Source: Amycolatopsis dendrobii
GTDB taxonomy: Bacteria; Actinomycetota; Actinomycetes; Mycobacteriales; Pseudonocardiaceae
Direction of reading: 5' to 3'
DNA: 64,000 nt
Assembly: GCF_014145675.1 (NCBI RefSeq)
Contig: NZ_JACGZW010000024.1
Coordinates: 23,725-87,724 of the forward strand
Shown here: positions 1 through 7,380 of the stretch, piece by piece
How positions within the stretch are numbered: position 1 is the stretch's first letter
Layout of the letters: the number at the start of each line of letters is the position of its first letter
The notes under the pieces: model-generated
What the model saw: the letters and a program-made list of their open reading frames with translations, nothing else
What the model was told of the DNA's origin: nothing
Database searches by the model: none
Program-made: the position numbers and the translations under genes

Positions 1-489
1 GCTGCCGCGCAGGCGATTTGCACCGGTGCAGCTGCCGCCGATGCCTTGGACAGCGCCTTGACCACTGCGGCTGGGTTGCTGGCTTCGGAGCAGACCGGGA
101 TCACCGAGTGGGCGTTGACCGAGACTGTCACCTACCTGAAGGGGCGGTATCAGTTCGGCCGTCCGGTCGGGGGTTTTCAGTCGCTGAAGCACCGGTTGGC
201 GAATCTGTACACGGAACTGGTCAACGCACGGGCCGCGGCCCGGTACGCGGCGGATGCGCTGGCGACGGGGAACGACGTGCCGATCGCGGTGTCCGTCGCG
301 CAGGCCCGGGTGTCGCCGATCGCGGTGCACGCGGCGGAGGAAGCGATTCAGCTGCACGGCGGGATCGGGATGACCTGGGAACATCCGGCGCATCTTTACC
401 TCAAGCGGGCCAAGAGCGACCAGATCGCTTTCGGCACGCCCGGACGGCATCGGGCCCGGCTGGCTGACCTGGTGGATCTGCCCGCCTGA
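1..489 (+). CDS. Acyl-CoA dehydrogenase, C-terminal part (gene starts before the window)
   Basis: The frame is open from the first base, so the gene is cut by the window edge; 162 codons plus stop remain. What is left is the C-terminal all-helical domain of a flavin acyl-CoA dehydrogenase. Landmarks are a GRYQFGRPVGGFQSLKH stretch (helix G region that meets FAD and the dimer partner) and IQLHGGIGMTWEHPAHLYLK near the end. The Glu of TWEH lies where actinobacterial FadE-type enzymes carry an acidic residue and may be the catalytic base (inference). The family oxidises acyl-CoA to 2-enoyl-CoA, passing electrons to ETF. Substrate cannot be judged from this fragment, and the operon lies upstream of the window. 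Confidence 0.9.
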   Translation, partial: AAAQAICTGAAAADALDSALTTAAGLLASEQTGITEWALTETVTYLKGRYQFGRPVGGFQSLKHRLANLYTELVNARAAARYAADALATGNDVPIAVSVAQARVSPIAVHAAEEAIQLHGGIGMTWEHPAHLYLKRAKSDQIAFGTPGRHRARLADLVDLPA

Positions 490-525
490 CGGTTTTTTGT
501 CGGTGGACGGGGTTACCGTGCTCGC

Positions 526-1068
526 ATGTCCGAGACCCCGGCTTGGGCCGATGAACGGCCGGCAATCCATCCCCCGGATCCGACGTGGGCGTCGCGGGGC
601 TCCGCATTGCGCGCGGAGCTCGCGCGGCGGCTCGCGCCGTGGCTCGCCCGCGGGGAGGTAGAACACGTCGGCTCGACGGCGGTGCCCGGCTTGGCGGCCA
701 AACCGGTGCTCGACGTGATGGCCTCGATGCGAGACCTGTCCCCGGAGACGGTCTCGGCGGTGGTTCCGGTGCTTTCCGCGGGCGGGTGGTGTTTCGTGCC
801 GCCGGAGTTGGATGTCGCGGCGCCTTGGCGGCGGTTTTTCGTGCTGCCTGACGCGGAGGGGCGGCGTCGGGTGGCGCATCTGCATTTGCTGCCGGAAGGA
901 CATCCCAGGTGGCAGGCACAGCTCCGATTCCGGGACGCGCTGCGGGCGGATCCCGGGTTGGCCGAGGAATATGCCGAGGTGAAGCGGCGGCTGGCTGGGG
1001 AGGTGACGGACCGGGAGGAGTACACGGCGGGGAAGACGGAGTTCGTCCGGCGGGTTCTGGGCGGTTGA
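526..1068 (+). CDS. GrpB family protein (UPF0157, nucleotidyltransferase-like fold)
   Basis: A 180-residue protein close to the usual length of the GrpB/UPF0157 family. The signature HVGSTAVPGLAAKPVLDVM sits at about residues 46-64 and resembles the GS...D pattern of the nucleotidyltransferase fold. Biochemical roles in this family are poorly defined; some members are fused to CoaE or acetyltransferases. The ATG has only a weak upstream ribosome site. It follows the acyl-CoA dehydrogenase by 36 bp, so the two could share a transcript, though I see no functional link. A strong hairpin follows the stop codon. Confidence 0.8.
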   Translation: MSETPAWADERPAIHPPDPTWASRGSALRAELARRLAPWLARGEVEHVGSTAVPGLAAKPVLDVMASMRDLSPETVSAVVPVLSAGGWCFVPPELDVAAPWRRFFVLPDAEGRRRVAHLHLLPEGHPRWQAQLRFRDALRADPGLAEEYAEVKRRLAGEVTDREEYTAGKTEFVRRVLGG

Positions 1069-1109
1069 CGGGTCGGCCGCCCGCCGCGGTCGCACCCCCG
1101 CCGCGCGAA

Positions 1110-1146
1110 GGGCCCCTGAGGGGAATCCGATTCCCTCAGGGGCCCC
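1110..1146. terminator. GC-rich hairpin, copy 1 of the GGGAAT-NNN-ATTCCC family
   Basis: Arms of about 16 bp with one bulged G surround a CCG loop. The inner core reads GGGAAT-CCG-ATTCCC. It lies between the 3' ends of the convergent GrpB and chitinase-like genes and can act as a terminator in both directions. The outer arms (GGGCCCCTGA) differ from the other two copies in this window, while the core is shared. Confidence 0.7.
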
Positions 1147-1155
1147 GCACGGACA

Positions 1156-1223
1156 GCTTGATCGCGACGGCGGCGACGAGGCCGCACCCCTCGGAAACGG
1201 CGGCCTCGTCGCCAAGATCAAGC
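1156..1223. repeat. Second, larger inverted repeat in the same convergent gap
   Basis: GGCGACGAGGCCG at 1172-1184 pairs perfectly with CGGCCTCGTCGCC at 1201-1213. An outer GCTTGATC at 1156 pairs with GATCAAGC ending at 1223. It may be a second terminator or a remnant of inserted DNA. No gene is evident in the roughly 100 bases that follow up to the chitinase stop codon. Confidence 0.5.
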
Positions 1224-1323
1224 GCGGGCTCCAGGGCCTGGCCGGTCCGGACAGGTTCGCCCGATCCGGCCCGCAGGATCGGCCCAGTCCCATCAGCCCG
1301 ACCGGCTCAGACCGGAACCAGGA

Positions 1324-2304
1324 TCAGCCGTGGTACCCGGCCACGATCTTCGTGAACGCGTACTTCGGCTGCGAGATTCCGCTGCACTCCCCGCCGCCCG
1401 AGCAGTCCCGGTTGGCGGCCCAGAAAGTGAACCGGCCCAGGTGATGGCTGGCCGCGTAGTCGCGGATGGCGGTGAAGTCCGACACCGACACGACCTCGCC
1501 CGCGTTGTCCGTCTTGCCGTTCATCGACGACAGGCCCGCGTGCCGGTACGCCGTGGCGCTGTCCCAGCCGAACGTCGACTTCAACTGGGCTGCCAGGCCG
1601 TCCACCGCGGACTTTGTCTTGCCTGCCATGTCGCCGCCGCTGGAGAAGTCGAACGGCATCACCGACCACACGTCCACCGGCGCGCCGATCGCCTTCGCCT
1701 GCTTGATCAGCCGCTTGCCCCAGTCGTTCGGGCCGGACGTTTCGGTGCCGATCGTGATCACGACGCGCACGCCGGGGTTCTTCTGCTTGGTGATCTTGAC
1801 CGCGTTCAGGATCCGGTCCTGCACCGTCGCGTTCTCGAACTCGTCGGTGTTCTCGATGTCGAGGTCGATCGCCTTCAGGCCGTACGCGTCGATCACCTTC
1901 TGGTACGCCCCCGCCAACGCCGTGGCCGAGGAGCACTTCGCGCCGAGTTTCGTGCCGGACCAGCCGCCGAAGGACGGGATGACGTCGCCGCCCGCGTCGC
2001 GGATGCTCTTGATCAGGGTCTTGTCCGAACCGGTCAGCGCACGGTCGCCGTCCCATTTCGGATTGCACGAGCCGTCCGACAGCATGAACGCGAGGGTGAA
2101 CGTCTTGATCCCGGTCGCGGACATCGCCGCCGACGCACTGGTCTGCCCCGCCCACTGGTACAGGTACGGCGAAGCGAGCACCGGGTCCGGAGCCGCCGCG
2201 AGCTGCGGAGCGGACGCGGGCGCGGCCGTGGCCACCCCGGCCGCCGTCGCGAGAGCCGCCCCTGCCGCCGCCGCGAGCGCGGCCAGCCGACGCACTGATT
2301 TCAT
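1324..2304 (-). CDS. Secreted GH18 chitinase-like glycosidase
   Basis: A 326-residue exported protein. The start chosen is ATG at 2304 because GGGAGGA lies just upstream; an ATG 30 bases earlier lacks this. Residues 1-32 form a Sec signal peptide (MKSVRR, Ala-rich core, Ala-x-Ala cleavage site). The mature part is a GH18 TIM barrel with the substrate-binding SFGG motif at 111-114 and the catalytic strand IDLDIE at 146-151, where Glu151 would be the acid. This family cleaves chitin or related GlcNAc polymers with substrate assistance; some members bind but do not cleave, but the intact DxDxE favours activity. No carbohydrate-binding module is seen. A DasR-like operator lies upstream. Confidence 0.85.
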   Translation of the reverse strand: MKSVRRLAALAAAAGAALATAAGVATAAPASAPQLAAAPDPVLASPYLYQWAGQTSASAAMSATGIKTFTLAFMLSDGSCNPKWDGDRALTGSDKTLIKSIRDAGGDVIPSFGGWSGTKLGAKCSSATALAGAYQKVIDAYGLKAIDLDIENTDEFENATVQDRILNAVKITKQKNPGVRVVITIGTETSGPNDWGKRLIKQAKAIGAPVDVWSVMPFDFSSGGDMAGKTKSAVDGLAAQLKSTFGWDSATAYRHAGLSSMNGKTDNAGEVVSVSDFTAIRDYAASHHLGRFTFWAANRDCSGGGECSGISQPKYAFTKIVAGYHG

Positions 2305-2395
2305 CGTGTTCCTCCCACGAGCACCACGGAACACCTCCGGTTTGAGGCGGCGGGATCAACCCGGGAGGAGTGCACCCGGAAGGGTGCCGTCACAC

Positions 2396-2411
2396 ACTGG
2401 ACTAGACCAAA
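2396..2411 (-). promoter_or_regulatory. DasR-like (dre) operator upstream of the chitinase
   Basis: ACTGGACTAGACCAAA resembles the known DasR recognition element (A[GC]TGGTCTAGACCA[GC]T), with one mismatch in the GGTCTAGACC core. It is centred about 100 bp before the start codon. DasR is the GntR-type GlcNAc-sensing repressor that controls chitinases in Streptomyces and relatives, so the context fits. The assignment is by pattern only. Confidence 0.6.
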
Positions 2412-2500
2412 TCGGCGTGTCAAGAGCCGCAGCCCGAACGGCGCAGAAGGCCGGAAACAACGCTCCCGGCCGGTTTCCCCCGGCCGGGTGGGGCCGAAAG

Positions 2501-3805
2501 TCAGGGGCGGCCCGCGCCGAGTCCGTCGGAGAAGTCGTGGTCGCGGGTCTCCGGCAAGGCGAGCACGCACAGGAAGCTGAGCACCCCGAGCACGACCAGC
2601 ACCAGGGAAACCGGCACCGTCGAACCGGTCGACGCCCACAGGTCGGTGGAGATCAGCGGCACGATCCCGCCGCCGATCACCCCGGCGGCGCTGTACGCGA
2701 TCGAAGCGCCGGAATACCGGTACCGCACGCGGAACAGCTCCGGCAGGAACGCGCCCATCGGCCCGTACAGCATCGCGAAACACGCCAGGCCGCCGGCGAA
2801 CCCGATCGTCAGCAGCACCGGATTGCCGGTTTGCAGCAAGGCGAACAGCGGAAAGGCCCACACCACAACGGAAACCGCCGCAGCCGCGCTCAGCCGTCGG
2901 CGGCCCCATTGGTCGGACTTCATCGCGAACACCAGCGTCGCCACGCCCATCGCGGTGGCCGCGATGAGCAGGCTGATCAGCACAGTCGTGCGCGGGATGC
3001 CGAGCGTGGTCGTCGCCATCGAAAGACAGAATGTCGTGACGGTATAGAAAAGCGCGTGCGCGAGCACGAACGACAACGTCGACAGCACCAAGACCCGCGG
3101 TTGCTTTCGCAAGAGTTCGAACAGCGGGACTTTCGCCTGTTCGGCCTTGTCCAAAGCGGCCTGGAAAACCGGCGTCTCGGCGATTGTGATCCGGATGTAG
3201 AACCCGACCGCCAGCAGCGCCGCGGAGAACAGGAACGGCAGCCGCCAGCCCCAGGACAGGAACTCGGCGGGCGGGAGCGCCGCGTCCAGCACCAGGAACA
3301 GCAGGTTGCCCAGCACGAACCCGACGGCCGGGCCGAGTTGCGGGAAAGCCGAGTACAGGCCGCGTTTGCCCGGCGGCGCGTACTCGGTCGACATCAGCAC
3401 CGCGCCGCCCCATTCGCCGCCGAGGCCGATGCCCTGCACGAAGCGCAGCACTACCAGCAGGACCGGCGACCAGATGCCGAGCGTGCCGTAGTCCGGCACC
3501 AGCCCGACGGCCACTGTGGACAGTCCCATCACCAGCAAGGACGTGACCAGCATGGACTTGCGGCCGATCCGGTCGCCCCAGTGTCCGAAAAGTATCGCGC
3601 CGACCGGGCGCGCGACGAACCCGACCGCGAAGGCGCCGAGCGAGGCCAGCACCCCGGCGGTCGAGGAAAACGTCGGGAAGAAGACCTTCCCGAACACCAG
3701 CGCCGCCGCGGTCCCGTAAATGTAGAAATCGTAGAACTCGATGGCGGTGCCGATGGAACTGGCAGTAGCGATGCGCGACACGTCAGCCCGCGCGGGTGCG
3801 GTCAT
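2501..3805 (-). CDS. MFS transporter, metabolite:H+ symporter (MHS) family
   Basis: A 434-residue polytopic protein with the hallmarks of the MHS branch (ShiA, ProP, KgtP, PcaT relatives): an opening ASSIGTAIEFYDFYIYGTAAAL segment, the loop 2-3 motif GHWGDRIGRK and a FVQGIGLGGEWGGAVL segment in TM5. It should import an organic acid or betaine-like substrate with protons. It is the last gene of an apparent minus-strand operon with two SDR dehydrogenases, 54 bp after the second, so it probably imports the substrate of those enzymes. GGGAG lies before the ATG. The substrate is unknown. Confidence 0.85.
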   Translation of the reverse strand: MTAPARADVSRIATASSIGTAIEFYDFYIYGTAAALVFGKVFFPTFSSTAGVLASLGAFAVGFVARPVGAILFGHWGDRIGRKSMLVTSLLVMGLSTVAVGLVPDYGTLGIWSPVLLVVLRFVQGIGLGGEWGGAVLMSTEYAPPGKRGLYSAFPQLGPAVGFVLGNLLFLVLDAALPPAEFLSWGWRLPFLFSAALLAVGFYIRITIAETPVFQAALDKAEQAKVPLFELLRKQPRVLVLSTLSFVLAHALFYTVTTFCLSMATTTLGIPRTTVLISLLIAATAMGVATLVFAMKSDQWGRRRLSAAAAVSVVVWAFPLFALLQTGNPVLLTIGFAGGLACFAMLYGPMGAFLPELFRVRYRYSGASIAYSAAGVIGGGIVPLISTDLWASTGSTVPVSLVLVVLGVLSFLCVLALPETRDHDFSDGLGAGRP

Positions 3806-3859
3806 TCCGGCTCCCTGTTCTCCCCTGCGGCCCCGTGCCGCCCCGGGGAGAATATCGGG

Positions 3860-4633
3860 TCACGCGTCGCCGGGCAGTTCCTCCATTTTCCGCTGCAGCT
3901 TGTTCATCCCGCCGAGCCAGCGGTCGGTTTCGGTGGCGCGCAAGGCATAGAAGTCCGCGACCTCGGCGTGCGGCAGCACCAGGAACCGGTTCTCGGCCAT
4001 CGCGGCGAACAACGCGTCGGCCACCTGCGGCGGGTCGATCGCGCTGGCGCCCATCAGCAGTTTGCCGCGTTCTCCGGTCTCCTCGAGCATCGCGGTGCGC
4101 ACGCCCTGCGGGCAGATCGCCTGCACGGCGATGCCGCGGTGGCGATAAGTGGCCGAAAGCCATTCCGCGAACGCCAGCGCGCCGTGCTTGGTCACCGAAT
4201 ACGGTGCCGAGCCGAGGCTGGTGAGCACGCCCGCCGCGGACACCGTCGCGACGAACCGGCCCTCGCCGCGCTCCAGCCACGCGGGCAGCAGCAACCGGGC
4301 CGCCCGGACGTGCGCCATCACGTTGACGTCCCAGGCCAGCGACCACGCGTCTTCGTCCGCGTGGGCGTCGCCGAACGGCGCGACCCCGGCGTTGGCGCAG
4401 AAAACGTCGATCTCACCGAGCGTTGCGCGGGCCGCAGTGATCAGGTCGGCCACCCCGGATTCGCTTGCGACGTCACCCGCGAACGACGTGCCGCCCACCT
4501 CCGCCGCGACCTCGGCCGCACGATCCCCGTCGAGGTCCGCGACCACGATGCGAGCCCCGTCCGCCGCGAACCGCCGCGCCAGTGCGGCCCCGATCCCGCC
4601 ACCACCGCCGGTGATGACGACTCCGGCGCTCAC
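3860..4633 (-). CDS. SDR-family oxidoreductase (second of a pair)
   Basis: A 257-residue short-chain dehydrogenase. The start is GTG at 4633, whose GTGA overlaps the stop of the preceding SDR by 4 bp, which indicates translational coupling. The N-terminal cofactor motif is TGGGGGIG, followed by DLDGDRA, an acidic residue after strand 2 that suggests NAD(H). NAG and the active-site Ser...YSVTK (Tyr-x-x-x-Lys) are present. The C-terminal 50 residues (FLVLPHAEVADFYALRATE) are longer than in simple FabG enzymes. Together with its partner and the MHS transporter it probably serves oxidation of an imported hydroxy compound; the substrate is unknown. Confidence 0.85.
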   Translation of the reverse strand: MSAGVVITGGGGGIGAALARRFAADGARIVVADLDGDRAAEVAAEVGGTSFAGDVASESGVADLITAARATLGEIDVFCANAGVAPFGDAHADEDAWSLAWDVNVMAHVRAARLLLPAWLERGEGRFVATVSAAGVLTSLGSAPYSVTKHGALAFAEWLSATYRHRGIAVQAICPQGVRTAMLEETGERGKLLMGASAIDPPQVADALFAAMAENRFLVLPHAEVADFYALRATETDRWLGGMNKLQRKMEELPGDA

Positions 4634-5385
4634 AGACCGCCGCCGAGCGTCACGCCGCCGTCGAGAACGACCGTCTGCCCGGTCATCCAGCCGGCCTCGC
4701 CGGACAGCAGGAACGCCACCGCGCCCGCGATGTCCTCCGGCACGCCGAGCCGCTTCATCGGGTACGCCGCCGCGACCTCTTCCTCGCGCCCCTCGTAAAG
4801 GGCGGTCGCGAACTGCGTCTTGACCACCGCCGGAGCCACCGCGTTCACCCGGATCTTCGGGCCGAGTTCCGCGCCGAGTTCCTGGGTGAGCCGGATCAGC
4901 GCGGCCTTGCTGACGCCGTACATGCCGATGCCCGGCGAGGTGCGGATGCCCGCGATCGAGGCGACATTGACCACCGACCCGCCGTGCTCGCCCATCCACG
5001 CGTCCCGCGCGGCGCGGATCCACGACAGCGGCGCGACCACGTTCACCGCGAAGATCTTGCTCGCGGCGGCCGGGTCGACGTCCAGCGTGGGACCGTAAAC
5101 CGGGTTGATGCCGGTGTTGTTGACCAGCATGTCGAGACTGCCGAACTTCTCGACCGCGGCGGCGACCGCCTCCTGCTGATGCGCGGCGTCGTCGGCCTTG
5201 CCGGGCACCGCGATCGCGACGTCCGGCCCGCCGAGCAGCTCGACGGCCTCGGCGAGCGGCTCCGGCTTGCGCGCGGTGATGACCACCTTGGCCCCGCGCT
5301 CGACCAGCCCCTGCGCGATGGCCAGCCCGATCCCCCGGCTGGCCCCGGTGACCAGGGCAACGCGATCCTTGAACGACTCCACCAC
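4630..5385 (-). CDS. SDR-family oxidoreductase, FabG-like (first of a pair)
   Basis: A 251-residue classical SDR with TGASRGIG for the cofactor (residues 14-21), NNTG, catalytic Ser of NVASIAG, and YGVSK. The C-terminus GQTVVLDGGVTLGGG is FabG-like, although genes of this type outside fatty-acid operons usually oxidise catabolic alcohols. The start is GTG at 5385 with AAGGAGA four bases upstream. It heads the operon SDR-SDR-MHS transporter. A perfect 16-bp palindrome lies 34 bp before the start, so the operon is likely repressed by a regulator outside the window or elsewhere in it. Confidence 0.85.
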   Translation of the reverse strand: MVESFKDRVALVTGASRGIGLAIAQGLVERGAKVVITARKPEPLAEAVELLGGPDVAIAVPGKADDAAHQQEAVAAAVEKFGSLDMLVNNTGINPVYGPTLDVDPAAASKIFAVNVVAPLSWIRAARDAWMGEHGGSVVNVASIAGIRTSPGIGMYGVSKAALIRLTQELGAELGPKIRVNAVAPAVVKTQFATALYEGREEEVAAAYPMKRLGVPEDIAGAVAFLLSGEAGWMTGQTVVLDGGVTLGGGL

Positions 5386-5418
5386 ACCGTCTCCTTGTCC
5401 GCCGCTGGACAGCCACCG

Positions 5419-5434
5419 CTAAGCGGCCGCTTAG
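5419..5434. promoter_or_regulatory. Perfect 16-bp palindrome, probable repressor operator
   Basis: CTAAGCGGCCGCTTAG is a perfect dyad lying between the SDR operon start codon and a possible -10 element (TATCCT on the minus strand, just upstream). This is the usual place for a TetR- or GntR-type operator. The TAAGCG half-site recurs in the operator cluster near 52.76-52.79 kb. No regulator gene is adjacent. Confidence 0.6.
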
Positions 5435-5480
5435 TCGCAGGATAACGGCGCTGGTTCCTCGCGCAACCTCGAACCGCTAC

Positions 5481-5520
5481 GGCGACGGTCACAACACAGC
5501 CGGTGACCGCCGTCGCGACC
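5481..5520. terminator. Imperfect hairpin downstream of the sugar ABC operon
   Basis: GACGGTCAC pairs with GTGACC-GCCGTC across a short AT-containing loop. It lies about 110 bp past the stop of the permease gene and upstream of the SDR operon promoter. It may end the ABC-importer transcript. No other feature is seen in this 240-bp gap apart from the SDR promoter and palindrome. Confidence 0.35.
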
Positions 5521-5626
5521 CAGTGCGTTTGCCCGGCTTCGGCAACGGCGGGCCCCGCCGGGAAGTCCGGCCGACGCGCGGCGCACTGCCCGTCCCCGCA
5601 GGACGGCCGGCTGGGCGAGGGCCGGC

Positions 5627-6448
5627 TTACTTGCCGAAGCCGGCGGTGAGACCGGTGACGAGGTAGCGCCGGCCGAGGATGTACAGCGCGAGGACCGGCA
5701 GGGTGGAAAGGACGACCGCGGCGAGGACCGCGGGGATGTTGACCCGGAACTGGCCTTGGAAGGCCCACAGCGCCATGGGAAGCACGCGCTGGTCGGCGCT
5801 CTGGGTGAGGATGAGCGGGAAGAGGAATCCGTTCCACACGTTGAGGCCGTCGTACACCGCGACGGTGACCATCGCGGGTTTGACCATGGGCAGCACCAGG
5901 CTGACGAGCATCCGCCCGTGCCCGGCGCCGTCCACGCGCATCGATTCGAACAGCTCGTGCGGCACGTCGCGCAGGAAATTGGCCAGGACGACCACCGAGA
6001 GCGGAATCGCGAAGGCGACCGAGGGCAGCACGATCGCGAGCAGGGTGTCGTAGAGGTGCGCGCGCGTGATCAGGTAATAGATCGGGATGATCGTCGCCTG
6101 CAGCGGGATCGCCAGCCCCAGCAGGAAAATCTTGTACGTGGTCGCGGAGAACCGGGTCCGGCCGCGCACGATGTAGTAGGCCGCAAGAAGCGCTGCCGCG
6201 ACGGTGATGACCACGGTGCCTGCCGTGACGATCGCGCTGTTGAGCAGGTAGCGCAGGAAGCCGTTGTCCAGGACCAGCCGGTAGTTCTCGAAGGTGGGAT
6301 CGGCGGGCAGCGACAACGGGTTGGCCCCGAAGAACCCGCTCTGGCCGCGCAGGCTGGTCACGACGATGTAGTACACGGGCACGAGGACGACGAACAGCCA
6401 GGCGAATCCGGCGAGCCCGCCGAGCACGTTGGGCCTGCTCCTGGCCAT
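5627..6448 (-). CDS. Carbohydrate ABC importer, inner-membrane permease (MalG type)
   Basis: A 273-residue permease of the CUT1 sugar family, with six predicted membrane spans and the cytoplasmic EAA loop (ELFESMRVDGAGHGRMLVSLVLPMVKPA), which docks the ATPase. The start is ATG at 6448, sharing one base with the stop of the preceding permease (TGATG). It is the third gene of the binding protein - permease - permease operon. No ATPase gene is present, as is usual in actinomycetes, where a shared MsiK-type ATPase serves several importers. The context (GH3 enzyme, LacI repressor) suggests a short beta-linked oligosaccharide such as xylobiose. Confidence 0.88.
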   Translation of the reverse strand: MARSRPNVLGGLAGFAWLFVVLVPVYYIVVTSLRGQSGFFGANPLSLPADPTFENYRLVLDNGFLRYLLNSAIVTAGTVVITVAAALLAAYYIVRGRTRFSATTYKIFLLGLAIPLQATIIPIYYLITRAHLYDTLLAIVLPSVAFAIPLSVVVLANFLRDVPHELFESMRVDGAGHGRMLVSLVLPMVKPAMVTVAVYDGLNVWNGFLFPLILTQSADQRVLPMALWAFQGQFRVNIPAVLAAVVLSTLPVLALYILGRRYLVTGLTAGFGK

Positions 6449-7380
6449 CACACACCGTCCTGCTGGCTGCCGCGGGAGAAGCGGGCGAACCGGGAGAGGC
6501 CCAGCGACAGCGCCAGCCCGGCGACGACGAGCAGCACGGCCAGGGTGCTCGCGCGGCCCATGTCGTTGTTGGAGAAACCGTTGAGGTACATGTCCAGCGG
6601 CAGGAACCGGGTGGCGTTGCCCGGGCCGCCGCCGGTGAGCACGAAGACCAGGTCGAAATAGGTCAGCGAGCCCACCAGCATCAGCGTCGAGGAGGTGACG
6701 ATCGTGTAGCGCAGCTGCGGCAGGGTGATGTGGAAGAACTGCCGGACCGGGCCCGCGCCGTCGATCTGCGCGGCTTCGTAAAGCTGGGCCGGGATCTGCC
6801 GCACGCCCGCTTGGTAGAGCAGCGTGTGGAACGGCATGAACTGCCAGCCGATCACGAAGATCACCACGTACAGAGCCAGTGTCGGTTCGCCGAGCCAGTC
6901 CTGGGAGAGCCAGGCGGCGCCGAACGCGCGGCTCATCCCGAAGTTCGGGTCGAGCAGGGCCTTGAACGCGATCGCGATCGCGGCCGAGGACAGCAGCAGC
7001 GGAAGGAAATACAGCACGCCCAGCACCGCGCGGTACCGGCCGCGGCCCGCCGTCAGCACGCCGAGCAGAAGCGAGACCGGCGTCTGGAACAACCAGCTCG
7101 CCGCCATCACCTGCACGCTGAGCCAGAGTGCGTGATAGGTGGCCGGATCGCCGAGCACCGCCGTCCAGTTGGCCAGCCCGGCCCAGCCGGGGTCGGCGAT
7201 CCCGTCCCACTTCATCAGGCTGAGCGCCGCCACCCCGCCGAGCGGGAGCAGCGCGAAGATCGAGAAGAACGCCAGCGCGGGAACGGCCGTCAGCGGATGC
7301 GGTCCGGCGCGGCCGGGCGTCGCGGCGGACCGCGGCCGCTTGCCGGACCGCTCTCGCACGAGGGCAGCGGACACTGTCAC
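6448..7380 (-). CDS. Carbohydrate ABC importer, inner-membrane permease (MalF type)
   Basis: A 310-residue CUT1 permease. A basic N-terminal tail of about 30 residues is followed by a first span (LTAVPALAFFSIFALLPLGG) and five more; the EAA loop is ELYEAAQIDGAGPVRQFFHI, then TLPQLRYTI. The GTG start overlaps the stop of the solute-binding-protein gene by 4 bp (GTGA), and the next permease follows at once, so the three genes are clearly co-translated. It forms the heterodimeric channel with the MalG-type subunit. Confidence 0.88.
   Translation of the reverse strand: MTVSAALVRERSGKRPRSAATPGRAGPHPLTAVPALAFFSIFALLPLGGVAALSLMKWDGIADPGWAGLANWTAVLGDPATYHALWLSVQVMAASWLFQTPVSLLLGVLTAGRGRYRAVLGVLYFLPLLLSSAAIAIAFKALLDPNFGMSRAFGAAWLSQDWLGEPTLALYVVIFVIGWQFMPFHTLLYQAGVRQIPAQLYEAAQIDGAGPVRQFFHITLPQLRYTIVTSSTLMLVGSLTYFDLVFVLTGGGPGNATRFLPLDMYLNGFSNNDMGRASTLAVLLVVAGLALSLGLSRFARFSRGSQQDGV

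Noticed and set aside
1147..1323. A possible gene remnant between the hairpin and the chitinase gene
   Set aside because: Frames are short, no ribosome site or family motif is seen, and the inverted repeats explain most of the sequence.
1466..4798. A long plus-strand open frame across the chitinase, transporter and SDR genes
   Set aside because: It is antisense to three genes with clear protein families, and its translation is Arg/Ala-rich without any family motif.
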